Positions 21,571 to 33,168 of a stretch of DNA of 64,000 nucleotides are shown piece after piece (position 1 is the first letter of the stretch; every line of letters starts with the position of its first letter). Source of the DNA: Alteromonas sp. KC3 (GTDB lineage: Bacteria; Pseudomonadota; Gammaproteobacteria; Enterobacterales; Alteromonadaceae). Made by a program: the position numbers and the translations under genes. The stretch lies in NCBI RefSeq assembly GCF_016756315.1, contig NZ_AP024235.1, forward strand, positions 1 through 64,000, read 5' to 3'. The notes below the pieces were generated by a model, which searched no databases, was not told the DNA's origin, and was given only the letters and a program-made list of their open reading frames with translations.

Positions 21571-22946
21571 CCAAAGAAAAATGCGCTGGGCTGGAAGAGC
21601 TTTTCTACATCATTAATGTATTTTTTGTCGACTAAGAACAAAATAACGTGATCGTTGGCTTCTATCTTGGTATCGCTATGGGCAATGATCACTTGGTCAT
21701 CTCGTACAACTGCGCCAATTGTTGTACCTGGCGGCAGTTTGATGTCGCCAATTTGCTTACCCACTACTTTTGATGTGTTCTCATCACCGTGAGCAATTGC
21801 TTCAATAGCTTCTGCTGCGCCTCGGCGCAACGAGTATACATTAACAATATCGCCACGACGCACGTGTGTAAGCAGGGCTGAAATAGTTGCCTGTTGGGGA
21901 GAAAATGCAATATCAATTTCACCACCTTGAACAAGGTCAACATACGCACTGCGTTGAATAAGCACCATGGCTTTTTGTGCGCCCATACGCTTTGCTAGCA
22001 TTGCCGACATGATGTTAGCTTCGTCGTCGTTTGTAACCGCAATAAATGCGTCGACCTGTTCAACATTTTCTTCGCTTAGCAATTCAGGGTCTGATGCATC
22101 GCCACTAAAGACAATTGTCTTATCAAGATGAGCAGAAAGGTATTTAGCGCGCTCTGGGCTATATTCGATAAGCTTAACGTTGTGATTGTGCTCTAGCTTT
22201 TTCGCAAGGCCTGCACCTATCAAACCACCACCGGCTATCATTATGCGTTTGTAACTCGATTCAAGCTTTTGCAGTTCACTCATTACCGCGCGAATATGCT
22301 TTGTTGCGGCAATAAAAAATACTTCGTCGTCAGCTTCTATAACGGTAGTCCCTAATGGACGAATAGGGCGTCCACGACGATAAATAGCCGCCACACGCGT
22401 TTCAACGTTCGGCATGTGGTCTTTGAGTGCTGATAATGCGTGACCTACAAGCAAACCACCATAGTAAGCTTTTACCGCTACCAAACTTGCTTTGCCTTCA
22501 GCAAACTCCACTACCTGAAGTGCTCCTGGATAGTCAATAAGGCGTTTGATTGCCTTTGTCACCAACTGTTCAGGGGCAATAATATGGTCGACAGGTATGT
22601 CTTGCTGCTTGTACAGCTGTTCCTGATAAATGATGTACTGTTCAGAGCGAACTCGGGCTATTTTAGTTGGCGTTTTAAATAGACTATATGCGACCTGACA
22701 AGCCAACATATTGCTTTCATCACTGTTAGTTACAGCAATGAGCATATCGGCATCTTCAGCCCCTGCTTTGCGCAAAACATCTGGGTGTGAACCTACACCT
22801 GTAACAACCTGTAGATCGAGACGGTCTTGTAGTGAACGAAGAATAGCAGGGTCTGAGTCGATAACCGTGATTTCGTTATTCTCGCCAACTAAATTTTCTG
22901 CAAGCGTTCCGCCTACTTGGCCCGCGCCCAAAATGATGATTTTCAT
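21567..22946 (-). CDS. trkA: Trk potassium uptake regulatory protein TrkA
   Basis: TrkA is the cytosolic, nucleotide-binding ring protein that controls TrkH. The 459-residue protein contains two RCK halves, each with a Rossmann NAD(H) motif: [15 protein letters not shown] near residue 4 and [17 protein letters not shown] near 236. It is the last gene of the def-fmt-rsmB-trkA run, and its stop codon overlaps the trkH stop by 4 bp. Such a run is standard in gammaproteobacteria; the tail-to-tail trkH is less so. Confidence 0.97.
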   Translation of the reverse strand: MKIIILGAGQVGGTLAENLVGENNEITVIDSDPAILRSLQDRLDLQVVTGVGSHPDVLRKAGAEDADMLIAVTNSDESNMLACQVAYSLFKTPTKIARVRSEQYIIYQEQLYKQQDIPVDHIIAPEQLVTKAIKRLIDYPGALQVVEFAEGKASLVAVKAYYGGLLVGHALSALKDHMPNVETRVAAIYRRGRPIRPLGTTVIEADDEVFFIAATKHIRAVMSELQKLESSYKRIMIAGGGLIGAGLAKKLEHNHNVKLIEYSPERAKYLSAHLDKTIVFSGDASDPELLSEENVEQVDAFIAVTNDDEANIMSAMLAKRMGAQKAMVLIQRSAYVDLVQGGEIDIAFSPQQATISALLTHVRRGDIVNVYSLRRGAAEAIEAIAHGDENTSKVVGKQIGDIKLPPGTTIGAVVRDDQVIIAHSDTKIEANDHVILFLVDKKYINDVEKLFQPSAFFFG

Positions 22947-23007
22947 CGTTATTATTTTGCCTTGCTATTTATACACCAGCGCTCTGATTACGTTGATAAC
23001 GCACATC

Positions 23008-24327
23008 TTATGCTTTTGACTTTACCAGTCTCGCATAATAGAAACCATCCATTTGTTGCTCACCCGGTAAAATTTGGCGACCTGGATTCTCTGGGGTTTC
23101 CGTCTTTAGCAATGGCGCTAACGTTGCATCAGAGGTGTCTTTAAGGAACTGCTGAATTTGAAGCTTATTCTCTTGTGGCAATATAGAGCAAGTGGCGTAT
23201 AGCAGGGTGCCACCTGGTTTTAATAAGCCCCATAATGCGTCGAGTATCTTACGCTGTAACTGTGCCAGATTGGCAATATCGGTCGACTTTCTCAACCAGC
23301 GTATATCTGGATGCCTGCGGATTACACCAGTGGCAGAGCAGGGAGCGTCAAGTAAGATTCGATCAAACAATTGTCCATCCCACCACTGTGACGGTTGAGC
23401 AGCGTCGCCTTGCTTTATATCAACGCTATGCTTAAGGCGTGTCATATTTTCTTCTACACGCTTTAACCTGTCGCCATCGGCATCAAGTGCCAACAGATAA
23501 CCCACATCGGGCGTAAGTTCAGCAATATGGCCTGTCTTGCCGCCTGGCGCGGCGCAACAGTCTAAAATACGTTCGTGAGATTGTGCTTGTAAGTAGTGTG
23601 CTGCTAGTTGGGCAGCGCCGTCTTGTACTGCAAAGTGACCTTTATCGAACCCCGGCAGCGCGGTAATATCTTCACGCTTTGCCAAGATTAATGCGTCAGG
23701 GTGGTGGTCGCTTAGCGTGTACTTCACTTCTGCGTTATCGAGAGCTGCGCGAAAGTCACTTAATGAGGTTTGCTGTCGATTAACACGCAGCCATATAGGT
23801 GCCATTGCATTTGTTGCCGTGCGCACGGCGTCAGCATCTGCGCCATATGCACTATCAATCGCTTTGTATAGCCACTTAGGGAGTCCACTTTCAATAATGG
23901 GGTTCTCTATGGGCTTGCTAGCTAGTTTTTCACGCTCAAAATTACGCAAAACAGCATTCACTAAACCTTTAAGTCCTGCACCACCTAAATAGGAGGCCGC
24001 GGCCACCGTTTCACCTACAGCAGCGTGTTGGCTAACGCGGGTAAAGTTAAGTTGATATAACCCGAGTAAAATAAGGTGTTCAATAATCTTCTTGTTGCCT
24101 TTAAGCGGACGGTCTAACAAAGTCCTTAGCCAGTGCTGCAATACAGGCAATTGTCGCATAACACCTAATGACATTTCTTGTAGCCATGCGTTATCGCGAA
24201 TATTGTGTCTGCGCTGCACGCGTTCGAGACACTCTCGAGATGATTTACCCTGTTCTAAAATTTGATAAATAACCCACGCACAGTCTGCGCGTAGGTTTTT
24301 TTGTTTGGGAAGGGGAAATGGCTTCAC
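23008..24327 (-). CDS. rsmB: 16S rRNA m5C967 methyltransferase RsmB
   Basis: RsmB (Sun/Fmu) methylates C967 of 16S rRNA. The 439 residues hold an N-terminal NusB-like RNA-binding domain (about 1-140) and a Rossmann methyltransferase domain. The latter has the SAM motif [18 protein letters not shown] near residue 247 and the catalytic motif [20 protein letters not shown] near 316; TCS near 367 holds the second cysteine. It overlaps fmt by 4 bp (ATGA) in the operon. Confidence 0.97.
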   Translation of the reverse strand: MKPFPLPKQKNLRADCAWVIYQILEQGKSSRECLERVQRRHNIRDNAWLQEMSLGVMRQLPVLQHWLRTLLDRPLKGNKKIIEHLILLGLYQLNFTRVSQHAAVGETVAAASYLGGAGLKGLVNAVLRNFEREKLASKPIENPIIESGLPKWLYKAIDSAYGADADAVRTATNAMAPIWLRVNRQQTSLSDFRAALDNAEVKYTLSDHHPDALILAKREDITALPGFDKGHFAVQDGAAQLAAHYLQAQSHERILDCCAAPGGKTGHIAELTPDVGYLLALDADGDRLKRVEENMTRLKHSVDIKQGDAAQPSQWWDGQLFDRILLDAPCSATGVIRRHPDIRWLRKSTDIANLAQLQRKILDALWGLLKPGGTLLYATCSILPQENKLQIQQFLKDTSDATLAPLLKTETPENPGRQILPGEQQMDGFYYARLVKSKA

Positions 24328-25280
24328 TCTGTTGTCACTTGTGTAAGGTTGCGACCGATTTCAAACCAGGCTTGTCGTGCGTTGATAACATCGGCTGCTG
24401 GCAATGCTTTTTTACCAGGTATTTGCAGGCTGGTAATGCGCAGTGCTCCTTTTCCTGTGGCAATGGTTATGCCTTCTTTATTCGCACTGACAATGGTGCC
24501 AGGTGAAACAGCATTATCCAATGCTACAACGTCACCAGACCATACTTTGACATTGTGTTCGTCAATTTTCATCCAGGCGACAGGCCACGGATTAAATGCG
24601 CGAATATTGCGTTCAATCTGTGCAGCATCGTCATGCCAATTAATAAGAGCTTCTTCCTTAGAAAGTTTCTTCGCATAGGTGGCCAATGCATCATCTTGTT
24701 TTTCTGGCGAGTAGCTATCGAAGTTATCGAGTACATCGACAAGCGCTTTAGGGCCCAGTGCGGCAAGCTTATCGTATAACGTTGCGCTGGTATCACTGCT
24801 TTCTATGGGGAGTGTAGCTATGTGAAGCATATCGCCAGTGTCTAAACCTTCATCCATCTGCATGATTGTGACACCAGTTTCACTATCGCCCGCCCAAATG
24901 GCACGCTGGATAGGGGCTGCACCACGCCACTTTGGCAAAATTGAGCCGTGCACATTAATGCAGCCTAACTTAGGCGCGTTAAGTACCGCAGTTGGTAATA
25001 ATAGACCATAGGCCACCACTACCATTATGTCAGCGTCTATGGCAGCAAGTTCTTGCTGCGCTGCATCTTGTTTTAACGTAGCAGGCTGATAAACGGGAAT
25101 GTTGTGCTCTTCACCCAATACCTTGACGGGACTTGCAGTGAGCTTTTTGCCGCGTCCGGCTGGACGGTCTGGCTGCGTATAAACAGCAACAACATCGTGT
25201 TTGCTATCTAATAACGCCGCTAAGTGCTGAGCGGCAAAATCCGGCGTACCGGCAAAAATAACTTTCAATTGCGTTGTCAC
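24324..25280 (-). CDS. fmt: Methionyl-tRNA formyltransferase
   Basis: Fmt formylates initiator Met-tRNA using 10-formyl-THF. The 318-residue protein has the N-terminal [18 protein letters not shown] motif, the catalytic region [20 protein letters not shown] near residue 104 and the DTGDMLH motif near 146. A C-terminal tRNA-binding domain follows (PWPVAWMKI onwards). It overlaps rsmB by 4 bp and lies 8 bp below def: a tight def-fmt-rsmB operon. Confidence 0.98.
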   Translation of the reverse strand: MTTQLKVIFAGTPDFAAQHLAALLDSKHDVVAVYTQPDRPAGRGKKLTASPVKVLGEEHNIPVYQPATLKQDAAQQELAAIDADIMVVVAYGLLLPTAVLNAPKLGCINVHGSILPKWRGAAPIQRAIWAGDSETGVTIMQMDEGLDTGDMLHIATLPIESSDTSATLYDKLAALGPKALVDVLDNFDSYSPEKQDDALATYAKKLSKEEALINWHDDAAQIERNIRAFNPWPVAWMKIDEHNVKVWSGDVVALDNAVSPGTIVSANKEGITIATGKGALRITSLQIPGKKALPAADVINARQAWFEIGRNLTQVTTE

Positions 25281-25288
25281 AAGTGTCC

Positions 25289-25798
25289 TTACGCTTTAGC
25301 GGCTAAACGTGCTTCTTTTTCAAGCTTCTTACGAATGCGTTGGCGCTTTAAAGGAGACAGGTAATCAATAAAAAGCTTACCCTTTAGGTGGTCTAATTCG
25401 TGCTGAATACAAATGGCGAGTAAGCCCTCTGCATCAAGCTCGAATGTTTCTCCATCTGCATCAAGTGCTTTAACGGTAATTGACTCAGCGCGTTCTACTT
25501 TGGCGTAATTGCCTGGTACAGATAAACAGCCCTCTTCGCTGATAGTCACCCCATCTTTGCGAATAATTTCAGGGTTAATGAATACGCGTGGCTCGCTTTG
25601 ATCTTCTGATACATCCATGACTACAACTTGTACGTGACGATCGACTTGCGTCGCCGCTAGGCCAATACCATTTTCATCTTTCATGGTTTCAAACATGTCA
25701 GATACGAGCTGCTTAATTTCGTCATTCACTTCTTCGACCGGCTTAGCTACCGTACGAAGACGTTCATCAGGAAAACTTAATACGTCTAAAATTGCCAT
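25289..25798 (-). CDS. def: Peptide deformylase
   Basis: Peptide deformylase removes the formyl group from nascent proteins. The 169-residue protein has the three family motifs: GIGLAATQ at residues 44-51, EGCLS at 89-93 with the metal-binding Cys91, and QHELDH at 132-137 with metal-binding His133 and His137 and catalytic Glu134. It is the first gene of the minus-strand operon def-fmt-rsmB-trkA and is divergent from the LysM-dprA run; the 186-216 bp between them should hold both promoters. Confidence 0.98.
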   Translation of the reverse strand: MAILDVLSFPDERLRTVAKPVEEVNDEIKQLVSDMFETMKDENGIGLAATQVDRHVQVVVMDVSEDQSEPRVFINPEIIRKDGVTISEEGCLSVPGNYAKVERAESITVKALDADGETFELDAEGLLAICIQHELDHLKGKLFIDYLSPLKRQRIRKKLEKEARLAAKA

Positions 25799-26014
25799 TT
25801 CTCGCTTACTTCACCTTTTCGCTGTATAAATTCATATACGATCTAATTGCCAGCACACTTTACAGTGCCTATTAAGTTACTATTCTAACGTATATCACGT
25901 GCTTTCGTGCAGTTTTTTGCCGAATGCCTATAACAATACGTATAGATGCCGATATAGTGCTATTGTCTGAAAAAGCAACAATGTATGGCAGTGAATATTT
26001 TGCAGGTGGTTAAT

Positions 26015-27088
26015 TTGAAAAAGCGATTAAACAACTCTTGTCGAATGATTATTTTAGCCATATGCGCGATGCTGTCTTTACCCGCGTTGTCATTGCAGCT
26101 AAAAGAAAGTGCGCCACAGACGTACACAGTGAAAAAAGGTGATACCTTGTGGGGTATTGCGAATGTGTTTCTTGACCAACCGTGGTTGTGGCCAGAATTA
26201 TGGCGAACCAATACTCAAATCAACAACCCTCACCTTATTTACCCTGGTGATGTCATCACAGTGGGCTTTGTAGACGGTGAGCCAGTATTGACGCTACAGC
26301 GTGAAAAGCCTTCTTTGCGACTTTCCCCACAAACGAATAAACGCGTTAAGCCATCGCCGATTGATGTATTGGCATGGGAAGCCATTGCTCCATTTATCAG
26401 ACAGCATACATTTCTTGATGAAGGCAACTACGAAATTCTGCCTAAACTGCTGGGCAATCAAGATGGTAATGTTCGTTTCGCCTCTGATGATTTCGTTTTA
26501 GGTCAGACGCAGTTCAGTACCAACAGTCAGTATCAAGTAGTAAGAAAGCAAGATACGATCAAAAACTTACACGGTGAAATACTCGGTGTTCAGGTCACTC
26601 ACATTTCTACTGCGTCAGTTATTCCTGAAGGACAGACTGAAAATGCCATGCTGCTGCATATTGACGATGCCAATCAAGAGGCAAAGCGCGGTGACAAACT
26701 TCTGGAAGGCGGTTTTGAATACCCAGATAGCTTAACGCTCATGCCTGCCACATCACAGCGTGGCAGAGTAGTAGGCGACCTCCATGATCACGACCTACTA
26801 GGTAAGTATGACGTTGTTATTATTGATCTAGGTACTGCAGATGTTGTTCCAGGAACAGTGATGGGGTTGTATGTTCAAGGACCTGCAATTATTGACGACG
26901 AAGAGCCTCGTTACGTTAATGAGCCCGGCGTGAGTGGCGGCGGTGAATGGTTTATGGATACCGTTTCGCAGCCAGCGATGAAAGTTGGCGAAGTCATCAT
27001 ATTTAAAACGTTTGATACGGCCAGCTATGGTTTGATTACACGGGCAAGCAAAGGGGTAACCAAGGGCTTTATAGCCGCTAACCCGTAA
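26015..27088 (+). CDS. LysM-domain exported protein
   Basis: The 357-residue protein has a signal peptide and one LysM peptidoglycan-binding domain near its N-terminus (TYTVKKGDTLWGIANVFL, then LWPELWRTN and HLIYPGDVI). The rest shows no enzyme motif I recognise. The conserved position upstream of dprA suggests a cell-envelope role. I chose the TTG at 26015 because AGGTGG lies just upstream and the protein then starts with a proper signal peptide (LKKRLNNSCRMIILAIC); an ATG at 25985 would add ten residues. Confidence 0.82.
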   Translation: MKKRLNNSCRMIILAICAMLSLPALSLQLKESAPQTYTVKKGDTLWGIANVFLDQPWLWPELWRTNTQINNPHLIYPGDVITVGFVDGEPVLTLQREKPSLRLSPQTNKRVKPSPIDVLAWEAIAPFIRQHTFLDEGNYEILPKLLGNQDGNVRFASDDFVLGQTQFSTNSQYQVVRKQDTIKNLHGEILGVQVTHISTASVIPEGQTENAMLLHIDDANQEAKRGDKLLEGGFEYPDSLTLMPATSQRGRVVGDLHDHDLLGKYDVVIIDLGTADVVPGTVMGLYVQGPAIIDDEEPRYVNEPGVSGGGEWFMDTVSQPAMKVGEVIIFKTFDTASYGLITRASKGVTKGFIAANP

Positions 27089-27125
27089 TCAAGTTACAGG
27101 CATTGCCGTAATGTTAGGAGCGGCA

Positions 27126-28229
27126 GTGCAATCAATATTACTTTCTTCTCAAGAGCAAGCCTGGCTTCATATGGCCTCTGCTCAGCGTGTTGCTAGCAAG
27201 CAATGGCTAGAGGCACTTGATCATTATCAATGCTCAGCGTTAGCACTGCTTACCGATTTACCTAATGTGTCGGTTGAGTTAGATGAGCTAAAAGCGGCTA
27301 TAGCACCTCGATTAGTAGAAAAAGCGATTAATTGGGCCTGCAGTAATCCTGCGCACCATTTAGTTTATTTTGGTTCTTCTTTTTATCCTGATGCACTTAA
27401 ACAACTAGTCAGTCCACCTTTGGTACTTTTTGTTATTGGTGAGCCTGAGCTACTAAAAAAACCGCAAGTGGCTATTGTGGGAAGCCGTAGAGCGAGTAAT
27501 GCAGGAAAAACTACTGCTCAAGAGTTTGCGCAGGGGCTCTCTGCCGTTGGAATAACGGTAACAAGTGGTTTAGCAACAGGCATAGACAGTGCTGCTCATC
27601 GCGGCGGGCTAACGGGAAATGGGCGTACCATTGCCGTAATGGGAACAGGGCCAGATGTAATATATCCGTCAAAGAATAAAGCACTTGTAAATAGTATTGT
27701 TGATGCTGGGGGCGCTATTATTTCTGAATTCTTTCCCGGACAAGGCCCTAAGCCATGGCACTTTCCTAGACGAAATAGGATTATTGCCGCACTAAGTATG
27801 GGCACTGTGGTGGTAGAAGCAAAAATAAAGAGTGGTACCTTGATAACTGCTAATTTGGCCGCAGATCTAGGCAAAGAGGTATTTGCGGTGCCAGGAAGCA
27901 TTTTCCACGCTTACACCGAAGGTTGCCATTGGTTAATCCAACAGGGGGCCAAATTAGTAACTAAAGTAAATGATATTTTCGACGAATTCGCGATTGAGCC
28001 TCAGCAGTTGAGCTTAGGCGTAGACGTCGAAAAACAAAAAAGTGAAGTGAATAGCTTGGCAACCGATAAATTATTAGCTAGTGTGGATTATGACATCACC
28101 GCTATTGATGTTATAGCCCAGCGCAATGCTGTTACTGTCGATAAAGTAATGGCGTCATTATTAGAATATGAATTGCGTGGTTTGGTAGCCGCTGTCCCTG
28201 GGGGCTACGTTAAATTGAGGGGAAAATAA
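27126..28229 (+). CDS. dprA: DNA-processing protein DprA
   Basis: DprA (Smf) protects incoming single-stranded DNA during transformation and loads RecA on it. The 367-residue protein has the Rossmann-like domain with the family signature [14 protein letters not shown] near residue 119, [15 protein letters not shown] near 151 and [16 protein letters not shown] near 222, and a C-terminal winged-helix domain. I chose GTG at 27126, with AGGAG five bases upstream; an ATG at 27111 would lie upstream of that ribosome-binding site. It is followed by smg. Confidence 0.95.
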   Translation: MQSILLSSQEQAWLHMASAQRVASKQWLEALDHYQCSALALLTDLPNVSVELDELKAAIAPRLVEKAINWACSNPAHHLVYFGSSFYPDALKQLVSPPLVLFVIGEPELLKKPQVAIVGSRRASNAGKTTAQEFAQGLSAVGITVTSGLATGIDSAAHRGGLTGNGRTIAVMGTGPDVIYPSKNKALVNSIVDAGGAIISEFFPGQGPKPWHFPRRNRIIAALSMGTVVVEAKIKSGTLITANLAADLGKEVFAVPGSIFHAYTEGCHWLIQQGAKLVTKVNDIFDEFAIEPQQLSLGVDVEKQKSEVNSLATDKLLASVDYDITAIDVIAQRNAVTVDKVMASLLEYELRGLVAAVPGGYVKLRGK

Positions 28230-28230
28230 C

Positions 28231-28707
28231 ATGTTCGATATCCTCATGTATCTGTTCGAAAACTTCATACATAGTGAAACTGAAATTCGCGTCGACCAAG
28301 ACGAGTTGACCGAAGAGCTTGTGCGCGCAGGGTTTCATCATGATGAAATTTACAAAGCCCTCGCATGGCTAGAGAAACTGGCTGCATTACAAGAAACGGA
28401 TATAAAGCCTTATTTTTGTAAAGGCATTAGTACCAGTTTGAGCCGTATCTACACCCATGAAGAACAAATGCGTTTAGACGTAGAATGTCGCGGTTTTCTG
28501 ATGTTTTTAGAGCAAGTAAATGTGCTTGATGCATCAACTCGTGAGATGGTGATCGACCGTGTAATGGAAATCGACTCTAACGAATTCTGTCTGGAAGATT
28601 TGAAATGGGTTGTGCTAATGGTGCTATTTAACGTGCCGGGTAAAGAGAAAGCCTACGCGCAAATGGAAGATTTACTGTTCGAAGAGCCTGATGGCGTATT
28701 GCATTAA
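28231..28707 (+). CDS. smg: Smg family protein (DUF494)
   Basis: Smg is a conserved 158-residue protein of unknown mechanism found with dprA in gammaproteobacteria; that location is the main support. [13 protein letters not shown] at the N-terminus and [17 protein letters not shown] near residue 111 are typical of the family. It is mostly helical and acidic. Its ATG lies one base after the dprA stop, so the two are probably co-translated. Confidence 0.93.
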   Translation: MFDILMYLFENFIHSETEIRVDQDELTEELVRAGFHHDEIYKALAWLEKLAALQETDIKPYFCKGISTSLSRIYTHEEQMRLDVECRGFLMFLEQVNVLDASTREMVIDRVMEIDSNEFCLEDLKWVVLMVLFNVPGKEKAYAQMEDLLFEEPDGVLH

Positions 28708-28778
28708 ATTAAAATCTGCCATCGCGCTTTTTGTGTTTAACTAAGTGCGCTGCCAATGGTAGTGCGCTTAAGGTTCTT

Positions 28779-29321
28779 ATGTCGAAAATAGACCATTCTT
28801 TGTTCTCCGCTCACGAGCATGCACTAGAGGATAACTTTGGTGATTGTCCTGATTGTGGTAAACCGCTGCATATTAAAAATAGTAAATCGGGTCCGTTTAT
28901 TGGCTGCACGGGGTATCCAGATTGTCACTTTAGCAAACCGCTTCACGATAAACAAACCACGCTTTTAAAAACACTGGATGGTGTGCCTTGCCCGGAATGT
29001 AAAGGGGCATTGGCTATAAAGAAAGGGCGGTTTGGTATGTTTATTGGCTGTACCAACTTTCCTGATTGCCACTACATTGCTCCAATTAAACAACAAGAAG
29101 ACACGCTTGTTGACTGCCCCAAATGTAAGAAAGGGCATTTAATATCGCGTACCAACAAGTATGGAAAACAGTTTTTTGCATGTAACCATTATCCCCAATG
29201 TCGTTATGTGCTAAATTTCACGCCTGTGAACGAAGCCTGTCCGGAATGTGGATGGGGAGTGTTGATTGATAAAAAAGGGCAAGTTCAATGCCCACAACCT
29301 TCCTGTGGCTTTAAGAAATAA
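28779..29321 (+). CDS. Topoisomerase-type C4 zinc-finger protein (YrdD-like)
   Basis: The 180-residue protein carries four repeated zinc-finger units related to the C-terminal fingers of topoisomerase I: CPDCGKPLHI near residue 22, CPECKGALAI near 70, CPKCKKGHLI near 116 and CPECGWGVLI near 157. The first three close with a C-x(5)-C pair; the fourth is shorter. It probably binds DNA or RNA, but its exact role is unknown. I chose the ATG at 28779, with AAGG five bases upstream; a longer frame from 28731 would add 16 residues not expected in the family. It lies between smg and tsaC, as in other gammaproteobacteria. Confidence 0.88.
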   Translation: MSKIDHSLFSAHEHALEDNFGDCPDCGKPLHIKNSKSGPFIGCTGYPDCHFSKPLHDKQTTLLKTLDGVPCPECKGALAIKKGRFGMFIGCTNFPDCHYIAPIKQQEDTLVDCPKCKKGHLISRTNKYGKQFFACNHYPQCRYVLNFTPVNEACPECGWGVLIDKKGQVQCPQPSCGFKK

Positions 29322-29344
29322 CCTGCGCGAAAGCTGAGAAGAAC

Positions 29345-30873
<1,529 letters not shown>

Positions 30874-30903
30874 CTCGCGCAATAATAGTTAATCAATATG
30901 CCA

Positions 30904-30940
30904 GAAACGCCGCAACATAATCATTGCGGCGTTTCTTTTT
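30904..30940 (+). terminator. Terminator after hemF
   Basis: GAAACGCCGCAA (30904-30915) and TTGCGGCGTTTC (30924-30935) form a perfect 12-bp stem around an 8-nt loop, followed by five T residues. The T-run also begins the FNR-like box of ompW. Confidence 0.95.
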
Positions 30941-30952
30941 GATCTATATCAA
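30939..30952. promoter_or_regulatory. FNR-type box upstream of ompW
   Basis: TTGATCTATATCAA is a perfect match to the FNR/Anr consensus TTGAT-N4-ATCAA. Its centre lies about 120 bp before the ompW ATG. E. coli ompW is known to respond to FNR and oxygen. The box overlaps the end of the hemF terminator T-run, so it is outside the hemF coding region. It may regulate ompW; binding is not shown here. Confidence 0.75.
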
Positions 30953-31065
30953 CTTGTATTAGTGTCAGTGTTTCAGTTACTTATGAACTTTGCGCTGGAT
31001 CAACATTTCACTTCATCAAAAGCGTACAGTGGCGTCATCTTATTTAAACACACGAGAGACACACC

Positions 31066-31740
31066 ATGCGTAAACACACTCTTTCAGCAATTTGCCTTAC
31101 ACTCGCAGCACTTTCTCCACTAGCTAGCGCTCACCAGCAAGGTGACTGGGTTGTGCGCGGCGGCCTAACTACCGTTGCCCCAGATGAGTCATCATCAAAT
31201 ATTATTGCTGGTGGTACTGACCTAGGTGTTGCATTAACGGTTGATAACAATACGCAATTTGGTATTAATGTGGCGTACTTCCTAACAGACAACATCAACC
31301 TTGAGTTGTTAGCTGCTACACCTTTCAAACACGATGTGAACTTCTCTGTTTCCGATCCGTTGGGTACGGGTACTCAATTGGGTGAAGTAACTCACTTGCC
31401 ACCTTCTCTTACTGCAAACTATTACTTCAACGACGCGAGCTCTGCTTTTCAGCCTTATATCGGTGCTGGTATCAACTACACAATCTTCTTTGATGAAGAG
31501 TTCACTAATGCGAATGCTGGTGCGGGCCTAAGCGATTTGTCGCTAGACAACTCTTTTGGACTTACAGCACAAGTTGGAATGGACTACATTGTAGATAAAA
31601 AATGGCACGTGAATGCCTCAGTACGTTTTATTGATATCGATACCGACGCTACTTTCAAAGTGGGTGAAGCAGATGGTGTAGTGAGTGATATTGAAATCGA
31701 CCCTTGGGTTTACACTATTTCAGTGGGCTATACGTTCTAG
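31066..31740 (+). CDS. ompW: OmpW family outer membrane protein
   Basis: OmpW is a small eight-stranded outer-membrane barrel with a hydrophobic channel. The 224-residue protein starts with a signal peptide ending near ASA (residues 21-23) and HQQGDWVVRGGLTTVAPD, then shows alternating beta strands. The internal NINLELLAATPFKHD is typical of the family. It ends in WVYTISVGYTF, the C-terminal aromatic residue that barrel-insertion (Bam) signals need. An FNR-like box lies upstream. Confidence 0.94.
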   Translation: MRKHTLSAICLTLAALSPLASAHQQGDWVVRGGLTTVAPDESSSNIIAGGTDLGVALTVDNNTQFGINVAYFLTDNINLELLAATPFKHDVNFSVSDPLGTGTQLGEVTHLPPSLTANYYFNDASSAFQPYIGAGINYTIFFDEEFTNANAGAGLSDLSLDNSFGLTAQVGMDYIVDKKWHVNASVRFIDIDTDATFKVGEADGVVSDIEIDPWVYTISVGYTF

Positions 31741-31795
31741 TATCTAATCGCACTACTTATGCGCCATTAAGAGCGTGAACAGTAACAGGGGACTT

Positions 31796-31833
31796 GCGCG
31801 CCAAGAGAGTAATCTCGACAGCGCGCTTTTTTA
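31796..31833 (+). terminator. Terminator after ompW
   Basis: GCGCGC at 31796-31801 pairs with GCGCGC at 31821-31826, with an inner GAGA/TCTC pairing, and is followed by six T residues. It overlaps the last bases of the convergent globin gene. Confidence 0.75.
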
Positions 31834-32259
31834 TTTGCTATTAATCATATGCTCTGCAAGTTGATCTAGCGCTTGCAGCAATTGTTGAGCAAGTGCCATA
31901 TCGTCGGCGGTCTGAAACATCGCCTTGCGCATACAATACATCCACTGGTCTTTAAGCACAGGTGTCACAGTAAAGGGTAAGTGTCTGGCACGAAGGCGCG
32001 GATGGCCAAACTGTTGCTGAAAGTCATCGGGACCGCCTAACCACAGGCTTAAATACAAAAAGAATACATGTCGAATTCTGTCGAGTGGTTGTGGATGAAT
32101 AGCCAATAGTTCTTTAGCCATAGGATCGGTTTCCATAATGTCATAGAACGTATTGGAAAGTGCTCTTACTTTCTCTTCTCCACCTATTCGATAATATGGT
32201 GTACTCTTTTTAACATCTTCGCTTTTCTGTTTTGTTTTAAATAAGTCTCGTATTCCCAT
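31831..32259 (-). CDS. Truncated hemoglobin, group II-like
   Basis: A 142-residue globin of the truncated family, which binds O2 and can help remove nitric oxide. The typical group II features are YYRIGGEEKVRAL at the start of the globin fold (near residue 22), the proximal histidine region FGHPRLRARHLPF near 85 and the tryptophan in KDQWMYCMRKAM near 104. The start codon at 32259 overlaps the aroE start head to head (CATG). No better start or Shine-Dalgarno sequence was found. It may be coupled to the aroE promoter region. Confidence 0.9.
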   Translation of the reverse strand: MGIRDLFKTKQKSEDVKKSTPYYRIGGEEKVRALSNTFYDIMETDPMAKELLAIHPQPLDRIRHVFFLYLSLWLGGPDDFQQQFGHPRLRARHLPFTVTPVLKDQWMYCMRKAMFQTADDMALAQQLLQALDQLAEHMINSK

Positions 32260-33082
32260 GAAAAAATTCGCTGTATTCGGAAATCCTATAGCTCAGAGTT
32301 TATCACCAACTATTCATCAAATGTTTGCACAACAGGTAGGCGAAGAGATTTCTTATGAAAAAATTCTGGCGCCTGAAGATGGTTTTGTCGACGCAGCGTC
32401 AGCATTTCTAGCCCAAGATGCTGCAATTGGATGCAATGTTACTATGCCGTTCAAATTAGACGCCTATAACTTTGCTCAGGTTGAAGACGCTGCCGCGAAT
32501 GATGCGAAGGCCGTAAATACGCTGATGAAGACAGCAGATGGAAAGGTTAATGGTTTTAATACCGACGGTATTGGTTTAGTGAATGATTTACTTAATAACG
32601 GTGTAGTACTAAAAGGTAAACACGTTTTACTGCTAGGTGCGGGTGGTGCGGCACGAGGTGTTATCTCTCCGTTGTTTGAGGCCGGTATCGCGAAACTGAC
32701 TATTGCTAATAGAACGCTAAGCCGTGCAGAGCAGGTGGCCAGTGAAAGTAGTTACAATGAAATAGCGGTAATGACGCTTGAGGACGTAGCGTCGATAACA
32801 CCACACGTAATCATTAATTCTACTGCAGCAAGTTTAAACGGCGAACTTCCATGCAATATAAATGCGGCGTCCTTAAGTGAGTGTGAAGCGGTGTATGACA
32901 TGGTTTATAAAAATTCACCAACACCTTTTATGCAAGAAGCAACAAAATTGGGAGTAGCGCAAAGTCTAGATGGGTTAGGTATGTTAGTTGAACAGGCCGC
33001 AGCAGCATTTACTATTTGGACAGGCAAAAAACCAAATACTGCCCAGGTAGTAGATAAAGTACGAGAACTGATAAAGATCTAG
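32258..33082 (+). CDS. aroE: Shikimate dehydrogenase (NADP+)
   Basis: AroE reduces 3-dehydroshikimate to shikimate in aromatic amino acid synthesis. The 274-residue protein has the N-terminal substrate motif FGNPIAQSLSPTIHQMF at residues 7-23, NVTMPFK near 61 and the NADP motif LLLGAGGAARGVI near residue 127. The ATG is the usual family start. It overlaps the divergent globin ATG, and no obvious ribosome-binding site precedes it. The preceding gene in the typical order, hemF, is 1.4 kb away with ompW and the globin in between. Confidence 0.97.
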   Translation: MKKFAVFGNPIAQSLSPTIHQMFAQQVGEEISYEKILAPEDGFVDAASAFLAQDAAIGCNVTMPFKLDAYNFAQVEDAAANDAKAVNTLMKTADGKVNGFNTDGIGLVNDLLNNGVVLKGKHVLLLGAGGAARGVISPLFEAGIAKLTIANRTLSRAEQVASESSYNEIAVMTLEDVASITPHVIINSTAASLNGELPCNINAASLSECEAVYDMVYKNSPTPFMQEATKLGVAQSLDGLGMLVEQAAAAFTIWTGKKPNTAQVVDKVRELIKI

Positions 33083-33168
33083 TGGCACGGTTCTTTGGTC
33101 GGGATATAGACCAGCTGCGCCACTGATTAAACACTCTTATAGACAAATAGCGTAATGAATGTAGAGGA

